Counted from the first letter of the stretch, positions 1 through 9,452 are shown. The stretch: 64,000 nt of DNA from Ruminococcus sp. (GCA_024697545.1 JAILFN010000123.1:16251-80250); one strand, 5' to 3'. The notes: a model not told the origin generated them from the letters alone. Numbers and translations are program-made.

Positions 1-659
1 GCACCGTCGATAGTCGTAACGCCCGTTACCATATGACCGTCGGTAGCAAAATAATATGTATTGCCTTTGATCTCGGTAAAGCCCTTTGCCATCTCGCCCT
101 CATGAGGACCCGACTCAAAGAAATAATACTTGATGCCGTTGATCTCGCAAAGACCTGTGATGCGCTTTCCCGTATCATCGTAATAATAATCGCCGTCGGT
201 GTTAAAGCCTATATCGGGGAATCCGTGATCGTTGAAGTAATACTCATCACCGTTAAAGTCGTGCAGACCGACCTTGAATATGCCCGACTCATCGGAGAGG
301 TAGTATTCCTCGCCGTCTATCTCGACAACGCCCTTGAGCATAACGCCCGATTTGTCGAAGTAATAGGTATATCCGTCATACTTCTGCCAGCCCGTCTGCA
401 TGATGCCTTTGTCATCAAACAAATAAGATGCGCTGTCGATCTGCTTCAGACCGACCGCACGCTCGCGCGTGGAGCGAACGATATAATAAGTACCGTCCTC
501 TGCCGTATGCCAGCCGGGAGACAGCTTGGCGTCATATCTGAAATAGGCTGCAAAACCCAGTCCGACAAGAGAAGCGAACACAGCCGATGTAAACGCCATG
601 CTGACACGCTTGCCGTGGCTGCGCATTGTAAAAGCACTCAGTTTTCCGTTAATGCTCAT
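1..659 (-). CDS. Membrane-anchored protein with cell-wall/glucan-binding (CW_binding_1/choline-binding-like) repeats; C-terminus runs off the window edge
   Basis: Reverse complement translates from ATG (cat at 657-659): MSINGKLSAFTMRSHGKRVSMAFTSAVFASLVGLGFAAYF...GWQKYDGYTYYFDKSGVMLKGVVEIDGEEYYLSDESG... Repeated G-W/YYF units; no stop before position 1, so it is absent from the ORF track. Confidence 0.85.
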   Translation of the reverse strand, partial: MSINGKLSAFTMRSHGKRVSMAFTSAVFASLVGLGFAAYFRYDAKLSPGWHTAEDGTYYIVRSTRERAVGLKQIDSASYLFDDKGIMQTGWQKYDGYTYYFDKSGVMLKGVVEIDGEEYYLSDESGIFKVGLHDFNGDEYYFNDHGFPDIGFNTDGDYYYDDTGKRITGLCEINGIKYYFFESGPHEGEMAKGFTEIKGNTYYFATDGHMVTGVTTIDG

Positions 660-954
660 AACTAAATAATCTTTCCTTTTATAAAATACTGTCTATCAGC
701 GTACTTAATTATTATATCATAATAAAAGCGCGATTTCAAGGGTTTACCGCAAATTTCCCGCAATTTTCACCTTGCTGTTATAAAAAGCGCCGCACAATAA
801 AATATTAACCTCAAAACGCATCTGCCTGTCAAAATTCAAAATGCAAATATATTAAAGCGATAATATATTTATAAATATAAATTCTACAATTATCGGCGAA
901 TAATTTTGTCTACTATACCTAAAAATTGGCATTGTGCTTTGTTTTTAATGCTTA

Positions 955-983
955 TTGACAACATTTGCGGTTTGATATATAAT
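955..983 (+). promoter_or_regulatory. Sigma-A type promoter upstream of the solute-binding protein pair
   Basis: TTGACA (955-960), 17 nt spacer, TATAAT (978-983). Confidence 0.75.
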
Positions 984-1053
984 TAAAGTGATATAGATGC
1001 GAATACAAACATTTTCGCTATTAACGCTCAGATAAACGAAAGGAATAGGTTTT

Positions 1054-2478
1054 ATGAAGAAAATCACGATAAAAAGATCGGCAGCTGTTATAGTTGCTTT
1101 GTTATCTGCATTTGCGGCAGCAAGCTGCTCATCCGCAAATGCAGAAAAAAAGACCACCGAGACCAGCGTAGAGACCGTTGTGGTCGAGGACACCAACGAA
1201 ATAGAGGCTATCCCCGACGATGCCGAAAAAGAGATCAGATGGCTCGGCACATATGACCTCAACCCTTCAAAGGGGCAGGACAAGACCGTTGAGATGACGC
1301 TGTTCAACAACAAAGGCGGCTCTGTCGTTTGGGATCAGGTCATAGATTCGGAAAAGTTTGACAAGCTGGCGGCAGCGCTCATGTCAAAAAAGAATATGCC
1401 CGATATATTCAAGTATGAATGGATGGCTTTCCCCTGTCAGGTAGTAAAGGATATGTACCAGCCCGTGGACGAGATAGTCGATTTCGACAGCGATCTGTGG
1501 GCGGATACCAAGCCCACCGCAGACCAGTTCGTGCTGGACGGAAAGCACTATGTTGCTCCCATATCCTTTGAGCCGACGACTTACATGATGTACGACTACG
1601 CGGTAGTTGAGAGCGAGGGACTTGACGATCCTTACGAGACATACCTCGCGGGAGACTGGAACTTTGACGCATGGCAGGACATCGTAAATTCCTTCTGCTC
1701 CAACGCTTCGGGAGACGAGGAGCGTTACGGCATCAACGGCTGGTTCAACACCCAGATAATCCAGCAGACGGGAAAGACGATGGTAAATTACGACGCCGAC
1801 ACCAACACCTTCGTATCAAACCTCAACGATCCCGACATTGAACGTGCGGAGAATATGCTCTATGAGATGGGCAAGAACGGATACATATGGGACACATGGA
1901 CAGGAAGCGCCAACAATGCTTTAAAGGACGGCAACTGTCTGTTCTACTGCATGGGAACATGGGCTATGACAGGAAATGCGGGTCCCAAGGAGGGCGATGA
2001 CTGGAGGATAGTTCCCATGCCATACGACCCCAACACCGAGGAGAAGTATATGTCTTCGGCAATGACCGCATATATGTGGGTCAAGGGTTCGGATAAGAAG
2101 GAAGCCGTAAAGGCGTGGTATGAATGCTGCCGCATAGCCGCTACCGACGAAGAATATCAGGAAAACGGAAAGCAGAAGTTCCTGAACGCAAATCCCGGCT
2201 GGACAGAGGATATGTATCAGGTGCTTTTAGATACACGCTCTACCGAGTACATTCAGGTGTTCGACTACGGCTACGGCATATCGGGAACGCTTTCGGACGA
2301 CAATGTTGCTGAGGACGGAAGCTGCGTGACGAGAAAGCTTTACGAGTACACCAACAAGACCGACGACGACGGCAAGCGTTACACATGGAGCGCTCTCAGA
2401 GAGAGTTATTCCGCGACGGTAGAATCCGAGCTGAAGGAGATCAATGCGGCGATACAGGATTACATCAGCAAAAACTGA
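1054..2478 (+). CDS. Extracellular solute-binding lipoprotein (family 1-like)
   Basis: Lipoprotein signal with lipobox (FAAASC); SBP-like body; paralogous to the next gene. Confidence 0.8.
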   Translation: MKKITIKRSAAVIVALLSAFAAASCSSANAEKKTTETSVETVVVEDTNEIEAIPDDAEKEIRWLGTYDLNPSKGQDKTVEMTLFNNKGGSVVWDQVIDSEKFDKLAAALMSKKNMPDIFKYEWMAFPCQVVKDMYQPVDEIVDFDSDLWADTKPTADQFVLDGKHYVAPISFEPTTYMMYDYAVVESEGLDDPYETYLAGDWNFDAWQDIVNSFCSNASGDEERYGINGWFNTQIIQQTGKTMVNYDADTNTFVSNLNDPDIERAENMLYEMGKNGYIWDTWTGSANNALKDGNCLFYCMGTWAMTGNAGPKEGDDWRIVPMPYDPNTEEKYMSSAMTAYMWVKGSDKKEAVKAWYECCRIAATDEEYQENGKQKFLNANPGWTEDMYQVLLDTRSTEYIQVFDYGYGISGTLSDDNVAEDGSCVTRKLYEYTNKTDDDGKRYTWSALRESYSATVESELKEINAAIQDYISKN

Positions 2479-2506
2479 TCGGGATATACAGAAAGGACGA
2501 TGAACT

Positions 2507-3925
2507 TTGAAAAACTATAAACGTATATTTGCAGGCGTTATGGCGCTGGGAATGGCGCTCGCGACTGCCTCCTGCGGAAGCTCGAAAAAAGAAAGCAAAA
2601 GCGACGAAAGCTTTGAGCCTACCAACAACGTAGAGGTTGAGGAGAGCGATCAGATATCCGAGATCCCTGAGGGCGCGGATGCAAACCTGCTCTACCTCGG
2701 CGAGGGCGACCTCAATCCGACGAAGGGCAACAAGGAGACATCGACAGAGCTGACGCTTTTCCAGCAGAAGGGCGGCTCTATATCCTTCACCCCCACCACC
2801 CACGAACAGCGCTTTGACAAGCTTGCAGCTGCCATCACAGCAAACAAGGATATCCCCGATATATTCAAGTACGAGTGGATAGCATTCCCCGCACACATCG
2901 TAAAGGATATGTACAATCCCATCGACGATATAGTTGACTTTGAGGACGACCTCTGGGCACCGACAAAGGAAGTTGCCGACCAGTTCATGCTCCGCGGCAA
3001 GCACTACGTCGCACCGCTCGGATATCAGGCTTCGGCGATGCTTTGCTACAATGCGGCTGTAATTGAAGCTGAGGGACTTGACGATCCTTATCAGCTCTAC
3101 ATTGACGGCGAGTGGACATGGAGTAACTGGATAAACATCATGACCGAATACACGGGCAACGCGAGCGGCGACGAGGAAAGATTCGGCGTTAACGGATTCT
3201 TCAAGAACCATTTCGTACAGCAGACGGGCAAGCGCATGATAGAATACGATCAGCCGAACAACAAGTTCGTCAGCAACCTGCTCGACCCCGATATAGAAAA
3301 GGCAGAGAACCTGCTTTACGATATGAACAAGAACGGTCTTATCAAGGACGGCTGGATAGGTTCGGCGAGCGAATGCTTCAAGCAGAATGTTCTGTTCTAC
3401 GGCATGGGCGACTGGGCTTACACGGGAGCTTCGGGTCCTAAGGAAGATGACAGCTGGGGCATTGTACCGATACCTATGAGCGACGACAATCCGCAGAAGA
3501 TCACCACCTCCGATATGACCGCATTCATGTGGGTAAAAGGCTCGGACAAGGCAGATGCCGTAAAGACATGGTTCGAGTGCTGCCGTGTAGCAAAGACCGA
3601 CCCCGAATACGAGCAGACCAACAAGGACAAGTTCTTTGAGAACAATCCATACTGGACAGAGGAAATGTATCAGGTACGTCAGGACGTTATATCCGACGAC
3701 TACATGATGATGTTCGACTACATCTTCGGCATATCGAACGTGCTTGCCGACGAGAAGAGCTTCGACGGCAACCAGAAGCTCGCCGACTATATGTACAGCG
3801 CTGTCGCCTCCATCGACGAGGACGGCAACCAGCCCACATGGGCGCAGGTGCGTGAGCAGTACAGCGCGACCATCGACAGCGAGATCGAAGAGATGAACAA
3901 GCAGATGGCAGCGATCGGCGGTTAA
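2507..3925 (+). CDS. Extracellular solute-binding lipoprotein, tandem paralogue, TTG start
   Basis: Lipobox ATASC; collinear similarity to 1054..2478 along the whole length (e.g. DIFKYEWxAFPxxxVKDMYxPxDxIVDF). Start codon is TTG at 2507. Confidence 0.8.
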   Translation: MKNYKRIFAGVMALGMALATASCGSSKKESKSDESFEPTNNVEVEESDQISEIPEGADANLLYLGEGDLNPTKGNKETSTELTLFQQKGGSISFTPTTHEQRFDKLAAAITANKDIPDIFKYEWIAFPAHIVKDMYNPIDDIVDFEDDLWAPTKEVADQFMLRGKHYVAPLGYQASAMLCYNAAVIEAEGLDDPYQLYIDGEWTWSNWINIMTEYTGNASGDEERFGVNGFFKNHFVQQTGKRMIEYDQPNNKFVSNLLDPDIEKAENLLYDMNKNGLIKDGWIGSASECFKQNVLFYGMGDWAYTGASGPKEDDSWGIVPIPMSDDNPQKITTSDMTAFMWVKGSDKADAVKTWFECCRVAKTDPEYEQTNKDKFFENNPYWTEEMYQVRQDVISDDYMMMFDYIFGISNVLADEKSFDGNQKLADYMYSAVASIDEDGNQPTWAQVREQYSATIDSEIEEMNKQMAAIGG

Positions 3926-3940
3926 GATCGGGCTTTAACA

Positions 3941-3974
3941 GTACAAAAAAGAGGACTTGTGCGAGTCCTCTTTT
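3941..3974 (+). terminator. Rho-independent terminator after the SBP pair
   Basis: AAAGAGGACTtgtgcgAGTCCTCTTTT hairpin with T-run. Confidence 0.85.
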
Positions 3975-3982
3975 CTATTCTA

Positions 3983-4011
3983 TTGACTTCTCTGCCCTGC
4001 TGTGATATAAT
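3983..4011 (+). promoter_or_regulatory. Sigma-A type promoter for dusB
   Basis: TTGACT (3983-3988), 17 nt spacer, TATAAT (4006-4011). Confidence 0.7.
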
Positions 4012-4057
4012 GTAAAATGCTCAACAAGAGAAGAAATAATGACCGGAAGGAACGATC

Positions 4058-5032
4058 ATGGAATACATTCAGATAGGGAACGTGAAAATCGAACGGACGG
4101 CGGCGCTGGCACCTATGGCTTCGGTCGCGGACAGGACATACCGCCTCATATGCCGCGGATTCGGGGCGGCATACACCGTCAGCGAGATGATATCCTCAAA
4201 GGGACTTTGCTACGGCGATAAGAAGTCGGCGAAGATGTGCAGACTTGACGACACCGACAGACCGACAGCGCTCCAGCTTTTCGGAGAAGACCCCGAATTC
4301 GTCGGCAGGGCGGCGTATATGCTCGGCGAATACAAGCCCGACATTATCGACATAAACATGGGCTGTCCCGTGCCCAAGATAGTCAGCGGCGGCAGCGGTT
4401 CGGCACTCATGAAGGTCCCCGAGACTGCGGAGAAGATCTGCGAAGCCGCGGTAAAAAACGCCGCCTGTCCCGTCACCGTCAAAATGCGTATCGGCTGGGA
4501 CGTCAGCAGCATAAACGCCGTTGACTTCGCAAAGCGAATGGAGCAGGCGGGTGCGGCGGCAATAACGGTACACGGTCGGACCAGGCAGCAGTTTTACTCG
4601 GGACGTGCCGACAGGGATATGATACGTCGGGTCAAGGAGGCAGTGAGCATACCTGTCATCGGCAACGGCGATGTGTCCGATCCTTTGGACTGCAAAGCGA
4701 TGTACGAGCAGACAGGCTGCGACCTCGTGATGATAGGACGCGGCAGCTACGGACGGCCGTGGTTATTTGAGGAAGTGCGTCACTACCTCGAAACAGGCGA
4801 GCTGCTCCCCGAAAAGCCCGTGACCGAGCGCATGGAGATAATGCTCCGACACGCCGAGATGCTTGCCGCAGACATCGGCGAAACGCCCGCCATGAAGGAA
4901 ATGCGCCACAACGTCATCTGGTACGTCAAGGGTATGCACGGCGCTGCCGCCTACCGCCGCGAATGCGGAGAGGTATGCACCCTCGAACAGCTGAGGGCGC
5001 TGGCGGGGAAGGTCATTGCGGACAATACTTAA
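4058..5032 (+). CDS. dusB: tRNA-dihydrouridine synthase
   Basis: APMASVADRTYR, DINMGCPVPKIV, TVKMRIGW, TVHGRTRQQFYSG motifs of the Dus family. Confidence 0.93.
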   Translation: MEYIQIGNVKIERTAALAPMASVADRTYRLICRGFGAAYTVSEMISSKGLCYGDKKSAKMCRLDDTDRPTALQLFGEDPEFVGRAAYMLGEYKPDIIDINMGCPVPKIVSGGSGSALMKVPETAEKICEAAVKNAACPVTVKMRIGWDVSSINAVDFAKRMEQAGAAAITVHGRTRQQFYSGRADRDMIRRVKEAVSIPVIGNGDVSDPLDCKAMYEQTGCDLVMIGRGSYGRPWLFEEVRHYLETGELLPEKPVTERMEIMLRHAEMLAADIGETPAMKEMRHNVIWYVKGMHGAAAYRRECGEVCTLEQLRALAGKVIADNT

Positions 5033-5033
5033 T

Positions 5034-5067
5034 GTACAAAAAAGAGGACTTTTGGAAGTCCTCTTTT
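5034..5067 (+). terminator. Rho-independent terminator after dusB
   Basis: AAAGAGGACTtttggaAGTCCTCTTTTT; nearly identical to 3941-3974. Confidence 0.85.
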
Positions 5068-5074
5068 TAATTGT

Positions 5075-5674
5075 TTATTGCGAACTAATTATAACATCAA
5101 GGGTAGATATAATATCTTGTGCTATTCTGTATTTTCTACTATATTCACTGCTGCTTTTATCAGTAGAGGACGATATAAGGCTAATATACTCAGTCGGAGC
5201 ATTTATACTCTTAATTGTTATTTTGATTTCTAATTTTGTACAAATCGGATTCATTGTTTTTTCACCCGTAGTCCCGCCAATTACTGCTCCGGCACCACCA
5301 AATAATAATCCGCCTGCAACTGCTCGACCTATATCTGCTCCGCCTTGTATTACTGTATTTCCATCTTCAATCAGCTGATAATTCAATATATCACTATAAT
5401 TATATCTCACAAAATTAGTAGAATAAGAATCTAGCCCATATCTTGAAAACTTAATTTTTTTATTGATATCATCAATATATACATAATCACCTATTTTCTT
5501 AGTGGTGTGGAACCCATTTACGTTAACCTTTTCTAATAATTCATTTCTTTTACGTTCTTCATATTCACGATTGGATCGAGCAGCAGAAGAATCAAGCACG
5601 TCAATAAGTTTATATAACAAATATAGCAGTCCTAATCCTCCAAGTATAAGCATAAATACTAATTCACCAGGCAT
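5075..5674 (-). CDS. Hypothetical membrane protein with glycine-zipper-like segment
   Basis: GGAGGTG Shine-Dalgarno before ATG at 5674; N-terminal TM segment; GGADIGRAVAGGLLFGGAGAVIGGTTG motif; AT-rich. Confidence 0.75.
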   Translation of the reverse strand: MPGELVFMLILGGLGLLYLLYKLIDVLDSSAARSNREYEERKRNELLEKVNVNGFHTTKKIGDYVYIDDINKKIKFSRYGLDSYSTNFVRYNYSDILNYQLIEDGNTVIQGGADIGRAVAGGLLFGGAGAVIGGTTGEKTMNPICTKLEIKITIKSINAPTEYISLISSSTDKSSSEYSRKYRIAQDIISTLDVIISSQ

Positions 5675-5704
5675 TTTTTTCACCTCCATATTTTTTCAAA
5701 CATT

Positions 5705-6157
5705 CTAATTAACGCATTCAACTATTTTTTTATCAGAATCATAGTAGCCATAACGCATATGATCTGTTCCATTAACAGCATTTTGAGTTTCATAATATTT
5801 GTCGCTATGTTCGGCAAAGGATTCAATTTTAGAAAACGGAATTATGAACACTTTTTCGTACAGAGAAGTATTACAGCCGTTAATATTTATCTTCTTTGCA
5901 ACAGCAGTTATTTTGTTTCCACCCAGATAAGCACATACACTCTTAAAACTTGAAGAATTATTAGTGCTATGTAAATTAGCTAAACAAGTCAAATAACAGT
6001 TATACGATTCAAGTGCCATTATCATGTAATCATAATTCAAAAGATTATCTCGTTCATGATTAACGATCAGGCAATCTTCACCTATATTTTTAAAAATCAG
6101 TCGCTTATTGTGGAAAAGTCCATCAATAAATGCTTTTCTATCGTCAGTCCACTTCAT
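5705..6157 (-). CDS. Hypothetical protein (150 aa)
   Basis: AT-rich ORF preceded by AGAAGAGG; no family recognised. Confidence 0.6.
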   Translation of the reverse strand: MKWTDDRKAFIDGLFHNKRLIFKNIGEDCLIVNHERDNLLNYDYMIMALESYNCYLTCLANLHSTNNSSSFKSVCAYLGGNKITAVAKKININGCNTSLYEKVFIIPFSKIESFAEHSDKYYETQNAVNGTDHMRYGYYDSDKKIVECVN

Positions 6158-6292
6158 GATACACCTCTTCTTTCACCCCCCAGCAACCACAGCAGCTACC
6201 ACCACAGTAAATACACGATTTTTCAACACAATCATTTCAAATACCTCCAATTCTTTGTGCCAAATAGCACTCATTTATTAAATTCTACCATC

Positions 6293-6312
6293 AAAAAAAA
6301 AAAAAAAAAAAA
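6293..6312. repeat. Homopolymeric A(20) tract (T20 on minus strand)
   Basis: 20 consecutive A counted in the sequence. Confidence 0.95.
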
Positions 6313-6359
6313 GAATATTTTATTAAGCTAATGTTAATTTTGAAAATCACAATTACTGC

Positions 6360-6388
6360 TTGCAATACACCAAAAAGTGTGCTATAAT
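6360..6388 (+). promoter_or_regulatory. Promoter for the rsmI operon
   Basis: TTGCAA (6360-6365), 17 nt spacer, TATAAT (6383-6388). Confidence 0.65.
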
Positions 6389-6421
6389 AATAAGATAGCA
6401 AAAAAGAGATCGGGTGAAAAT

Positions 6422-7261
6422 ATGGGAATTCTATATATTGTCGGTACGCCTATCGGGAATCTTGGGGATATGACCTACCGCGCTGTAGAAACGCTCAAAA
6501 GCGTGGACTTTATATGCGCCGAGGATACCCGCGTTACGGCGAAGCTTTTGAACTATTTTGAGATAAAAAAGCCGCTTGTCAGCTACCACGAGCATAACGC
6601 GGGGGCTGTCGGCGAGCAGATAGCGCAGAGGATATTGTCGGGCGAAACGGCGGCTGTCGTGACCGACGCGGGTATGCCCTGCATCTCCGACCCCGGCGAA
6701 CTGCTGGTAAAGCGCTGCGCCGAACTGGGCGTTGAGGTCAAGGTCGTCCCGGGGCCTACTGCCGCCATGTCGGCGATCGCTATCAGCGGGCTGTCAACGC
6801 AGAATTTCAGCTTCCGCGGGTTCCTCTCGGTCAACAAAAAACAGCGTCAGGCACACCTCGCGGCGATACGCGACTGCACCGATACGCTGATATTCTACGA
6901 AGCCCCGCACAAGCTTGAGGCGACACTTTCAGACCTGCTCGCATTTCTCGGCGACAGAAGGATCTCTCTCTGCCGCGAGCTGACAAAGATACACGAAGAG
7001 GTGCGCCGCACAACGCTTTCCGAAGCGGTAGAGTATTACAAGACCAACAAGCCGAAGGGAGAGTTTGTGCTCGTGATCGAGGGCGCAAGGGCGGAAGAGT
7101 ACGAAAATACGGACAGTATTGAAGCTGCACTCGCTCAGGTCGCTGCTCTTGCCGAAAAAGGTATGCGTCCCGCCGACGCCTGCCGCGAGATCGCCAAGGT
7201 CTCTCCCTTCTCCAAAGGCGAGCTTTACACAGCGTATCTGGAGGGCAAAGAGGATGCTTGA
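6422..7261 (+). CDS. rsmI: 16S rRNA (cytidine1402-2'-O)-methyltransferase
   Basis: MGILYIVGTPIGNLGDMTYRAVETL, CAEDTR, VVPGPTAAMSAIAISGL motifs; start at 6422, not the track start 6377. Confidence 0.93.
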   Translation: MGILYIVGTPIGNLGDMTYRAVETLKSVDFICAEDTRVTAKLLNYFEIKKPLVSYHEHNAGAVGEQIAQRILSGETAAVVTDAGMPCISDPGELLVKRCAELGVEVKVVPGPTAAMSAIAISGLSTQNFSFRGFLSVNKKQRQAHLAAIRDCTDTLIFYEAPHKLEATLSDLLAFLGDRRISLCRELTKIHEEVRRTTLSEAVEYYKTNKPKGEFVLVIEGARAEEYENTDSIEAALAQVAALAEKGMRPADACREIAKVSPFSKGELYTAYLEGKEDA

Positions 7262-7706
7262 GATAATGTCAATGACCGAGGAAAACTACAAGGCAGCTGC
7301 CGATATCGAGCAAACTTGTTTTTCCGACCGCCCATGGACTGCCGAGCAGTTCCGCGAGGAGCTTTCGCTTGATTTTTCGAGGACATTCATCGCCTACTCA
7401 GACGGCGTGGCGGCAGGATTTGTAAACCTTTGGCTCACACCGCCGATGGCACTTATCAATAACATCGCCGTGCTGCCGCAGTTTCGGCGGCAGGGTATAG
7501 CCGCGAAGCTGATAATGACCGCACTTTCCGCCTGCGATGATTGCAGCTCTCTGACACTCGAAGTCAGAGAGAGCAACGAAGGGGCTATAAAGCTGTACAA
7601 TAAAATGGACTTTTCGCAGGTCGGGAGGCGCAGGAGATTTTACGAGAATCCGACCGAAGACGCGCTTATCATGACTAAATTTTTCCGCAAGGGTGAGTAT
7701 ATATGA
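7254..7706 (+). CDS. rimI: Ribosomal-protein-alanine N-acetyltransferase
   Basis: GNAT core (FRRQGIAAKLI, LEVRESNEGAIKLYNKMDF); start at 7254 overlaps the rsmI stop. Confidence 0.85.
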   Translation: MLEIMSMTEENYKAAADIEQTCFSDRPWTAEQFREELSLDFSRTFIAYSDGVAAGFVNLWLTPPMALINNIAVLPQFRRQGIAAKLIMTALSACDDCSSLTLEVRESNEGAIKLYNKMDFSQVGRRRRFYENPTEDALIMTKFFRKGEYI

Positions 7707-8404
7707 GTGATATCAAGGGGCATTCGGTCGAAATGCTGGGCGGGACAGGGCTGCACATATCGGCTTCACACCGATTCGGGACGGATGCTTTCCTGCTTGC
7801 GGATTTTGCAGCACCGCGCCACAAGGATACGGTCATTGACCTGTGCTCGGGCTGTGGGATAGTCGCTGTTGTGATGAAGCTGAGATTTGCCCCCAAGTCG
7901 GTCACGGCTGTCGAAATCGAGCGTGAGGGCACCGAGCTTACGAATATAACTATCCAAGAAAACGGACTGCAAGACTTTGCCGCGGTCTGCGCCGATCTTC
8001 GTGAATGGAAGGCGGAGCGCGAGGTCGATCTCATCACCTGCAATCCGCCGTATTTTGCCGAAAGCGCAGGCTACCGCAGTCAAACGGCAGCAACCGCCCG
8101 ACATGAGCTGCTCTGCTCTATCGAGGACGTATGCAGCGCGGCAAAGCGCTCGCTGAAATTCGGCGGCAGGCTGTGCATCTGCAACCGTCCCGAGCGGCTT
8201 GCAGACATCATCTGCGCCATGCGGGCAAACGGGATCGAGCCGAAGCGGGCAAGGTTTGTGTCCAAAAATGCGGACACTCCGCCATGGCTGGTGCTGGTCG
8301 AGGGGCGCAAGGGCGGCAAGGCGTTCCTGACTGTCGAAAAGTCGTTATATACGACTGCCGAGGACGGCAGCTTCTCCGACGAGCTGCGCAGAGTTTATCT
8401 TTGA
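7703..8404 (+). CDS. trmN6: tRNA1(Val) (adenine37-N6)-methyltransferase-like SAM methyltransferase
   Basis: DLCSGCGIVAVVMK, CNPPYF motifs; TrmN6/YfiC-like layout. Confidence 0.85.
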   Translation: MSDIKGHSVEMLGGTGLHISASHRFGTDAFLLADFAAPRHKDTVIDLCSGCGIVAVVMKLRFAPKSVTAVEIEREGTELTNITIQENGLQDFAAVCADLREWKAEREVDLITCNPPYFAESAGYRSQTAATARHELLCSIEDVCSAAKRSLKFGGRLCICNRPERLADIICAMRANGIEPKRARFVSKNADTPPWLVLVEGRKGGKAFLTVEKSLYTTAEDGSFSDELRRVYL

Positions 8405-8431
8405 CAATACATTACATCATAAGGTGATAGC

Positions 8432-9448
8432 ATGAAAATATTAGGCATTGAATCCAGCTGCGATGAGACTGCGGCTGCTGTGGTCGAGGACGGCAAGCGC
8501 GTCCTCTCGAACGTTGTGGCAAGTCAGATAGACGAGCATCGGCTGTACGGCGGCGTGGTGCCCGAGATAGCGTCGCGCCGGCACGCGGAGAACATCTACT
8601 GGGTCGTGCAGGAAGCACTGCTGAAAGCCGACTGCGATCTTGATGACATCGACGCTGTCGCGGTGACGTATGCACCGGGGCTGATCGGTGCGCTGCTGGT
8701 CGGTATAAGCTTTGCGAAGGGTCTTGCGATGGCGGCAGACAAGCCGCTGGTGCCCGTGCATCACATCGCGGGGCATATCGCGGCTAATTATATCACGCAT
8801 GACGATCTGGAGCCGCCCTATCTCTGTCTTGTGATCTCCGGCGGTCACAGCCACATCATAGAGGTACGCGACTATACCCATTACCACGTCTTGGGGCGCA
8901 CCCGCGATGATGCGGCGGGAGAATGCTTTGACAAGGCGGCAAGGGTGCTGGGTTACGAGTACCCGGGCGGCAAATTCATCGACGCGGCGGCAAAGCTGGG
9001 CGACCCGGGTGCTTACAAGCTGCCCAAGCCGAGAATACCGGGTAGCGATCTCGATTTCAGCTTTTCGGGACTGAAGACCGCTGTTATCAACACAGTACAT
9101 AACGCCCAACAGAAAGGCGAGGAGCTGCGACGCGAGGATATGGCAGCGAGCTTTCAGAAGACCGTTGCGGACACGCTGGTGGAACGCACCATCTCGGCAG
9201 CCGAGATGCTCGGCAGCAAAAAGCTCGCCATTGCGGGCGGAGTGTCTGCAAATTCGGGGGTGCGTTCCGCATTCGAGCAGGCTTGCGAAAAACGCGGCAT
9301 AAAGCTCTATATGCCCGAGCTGAGATACTGCGGCGACAATGCCGCTATGATCGCCTGTCAGGGATATTACGACTACCTTGCGGGAAAACGTGCAGATGAG
9401 AGCCTCAACGGTATAGCGACGCTTTCGCTGGACAAAATATCGGAATAA
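8432..9448 (+). CDS. tsaD: tRNA N6-adenosine threonylcarbamoyltransferase
   Basis: MKILGIESSCDETAAAVV, GLIGALLVGISFAKGLA, VPVHHIAGHI, GGVSANSGVR. Confidence 0.97.
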   Translation: MKILGIESSCDETAAAVVEDGKRVLSNVVASQIDEHRLYGGVVPEIASRRHAENIYWVVQEALLKADCDLDDIDAVAVTYAPGLIGALLVGISFAKGLAMAADKPLVPVHHIAGHIAANYITHDDLEPPYLCLVISGGHSHIIEVRDYTHYHVLGRTRDDAAGECFDKAARVLGYEYPGGKFIDAAAKLGDPGAYKLPKPRIPGSDLDFSFSGLKTAVINTVHNAQQKGEELRREDMAASFQKTVADTLVERTISAAEMLGSKKLAIAGGVSANSGVRSAFEQACEKRGIKLYMPELRYCGDNAAMIACQGYYDYLAGKRADESLNGIATLSLDKISE

Positions 9449-9452
9449 GGCT

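Noticed and set aside
33-665. 210-aa plus-strand ORF
   Set aside because: Antisense of the cell-wall-binding repeat gene; the real frame is on the minus strand.
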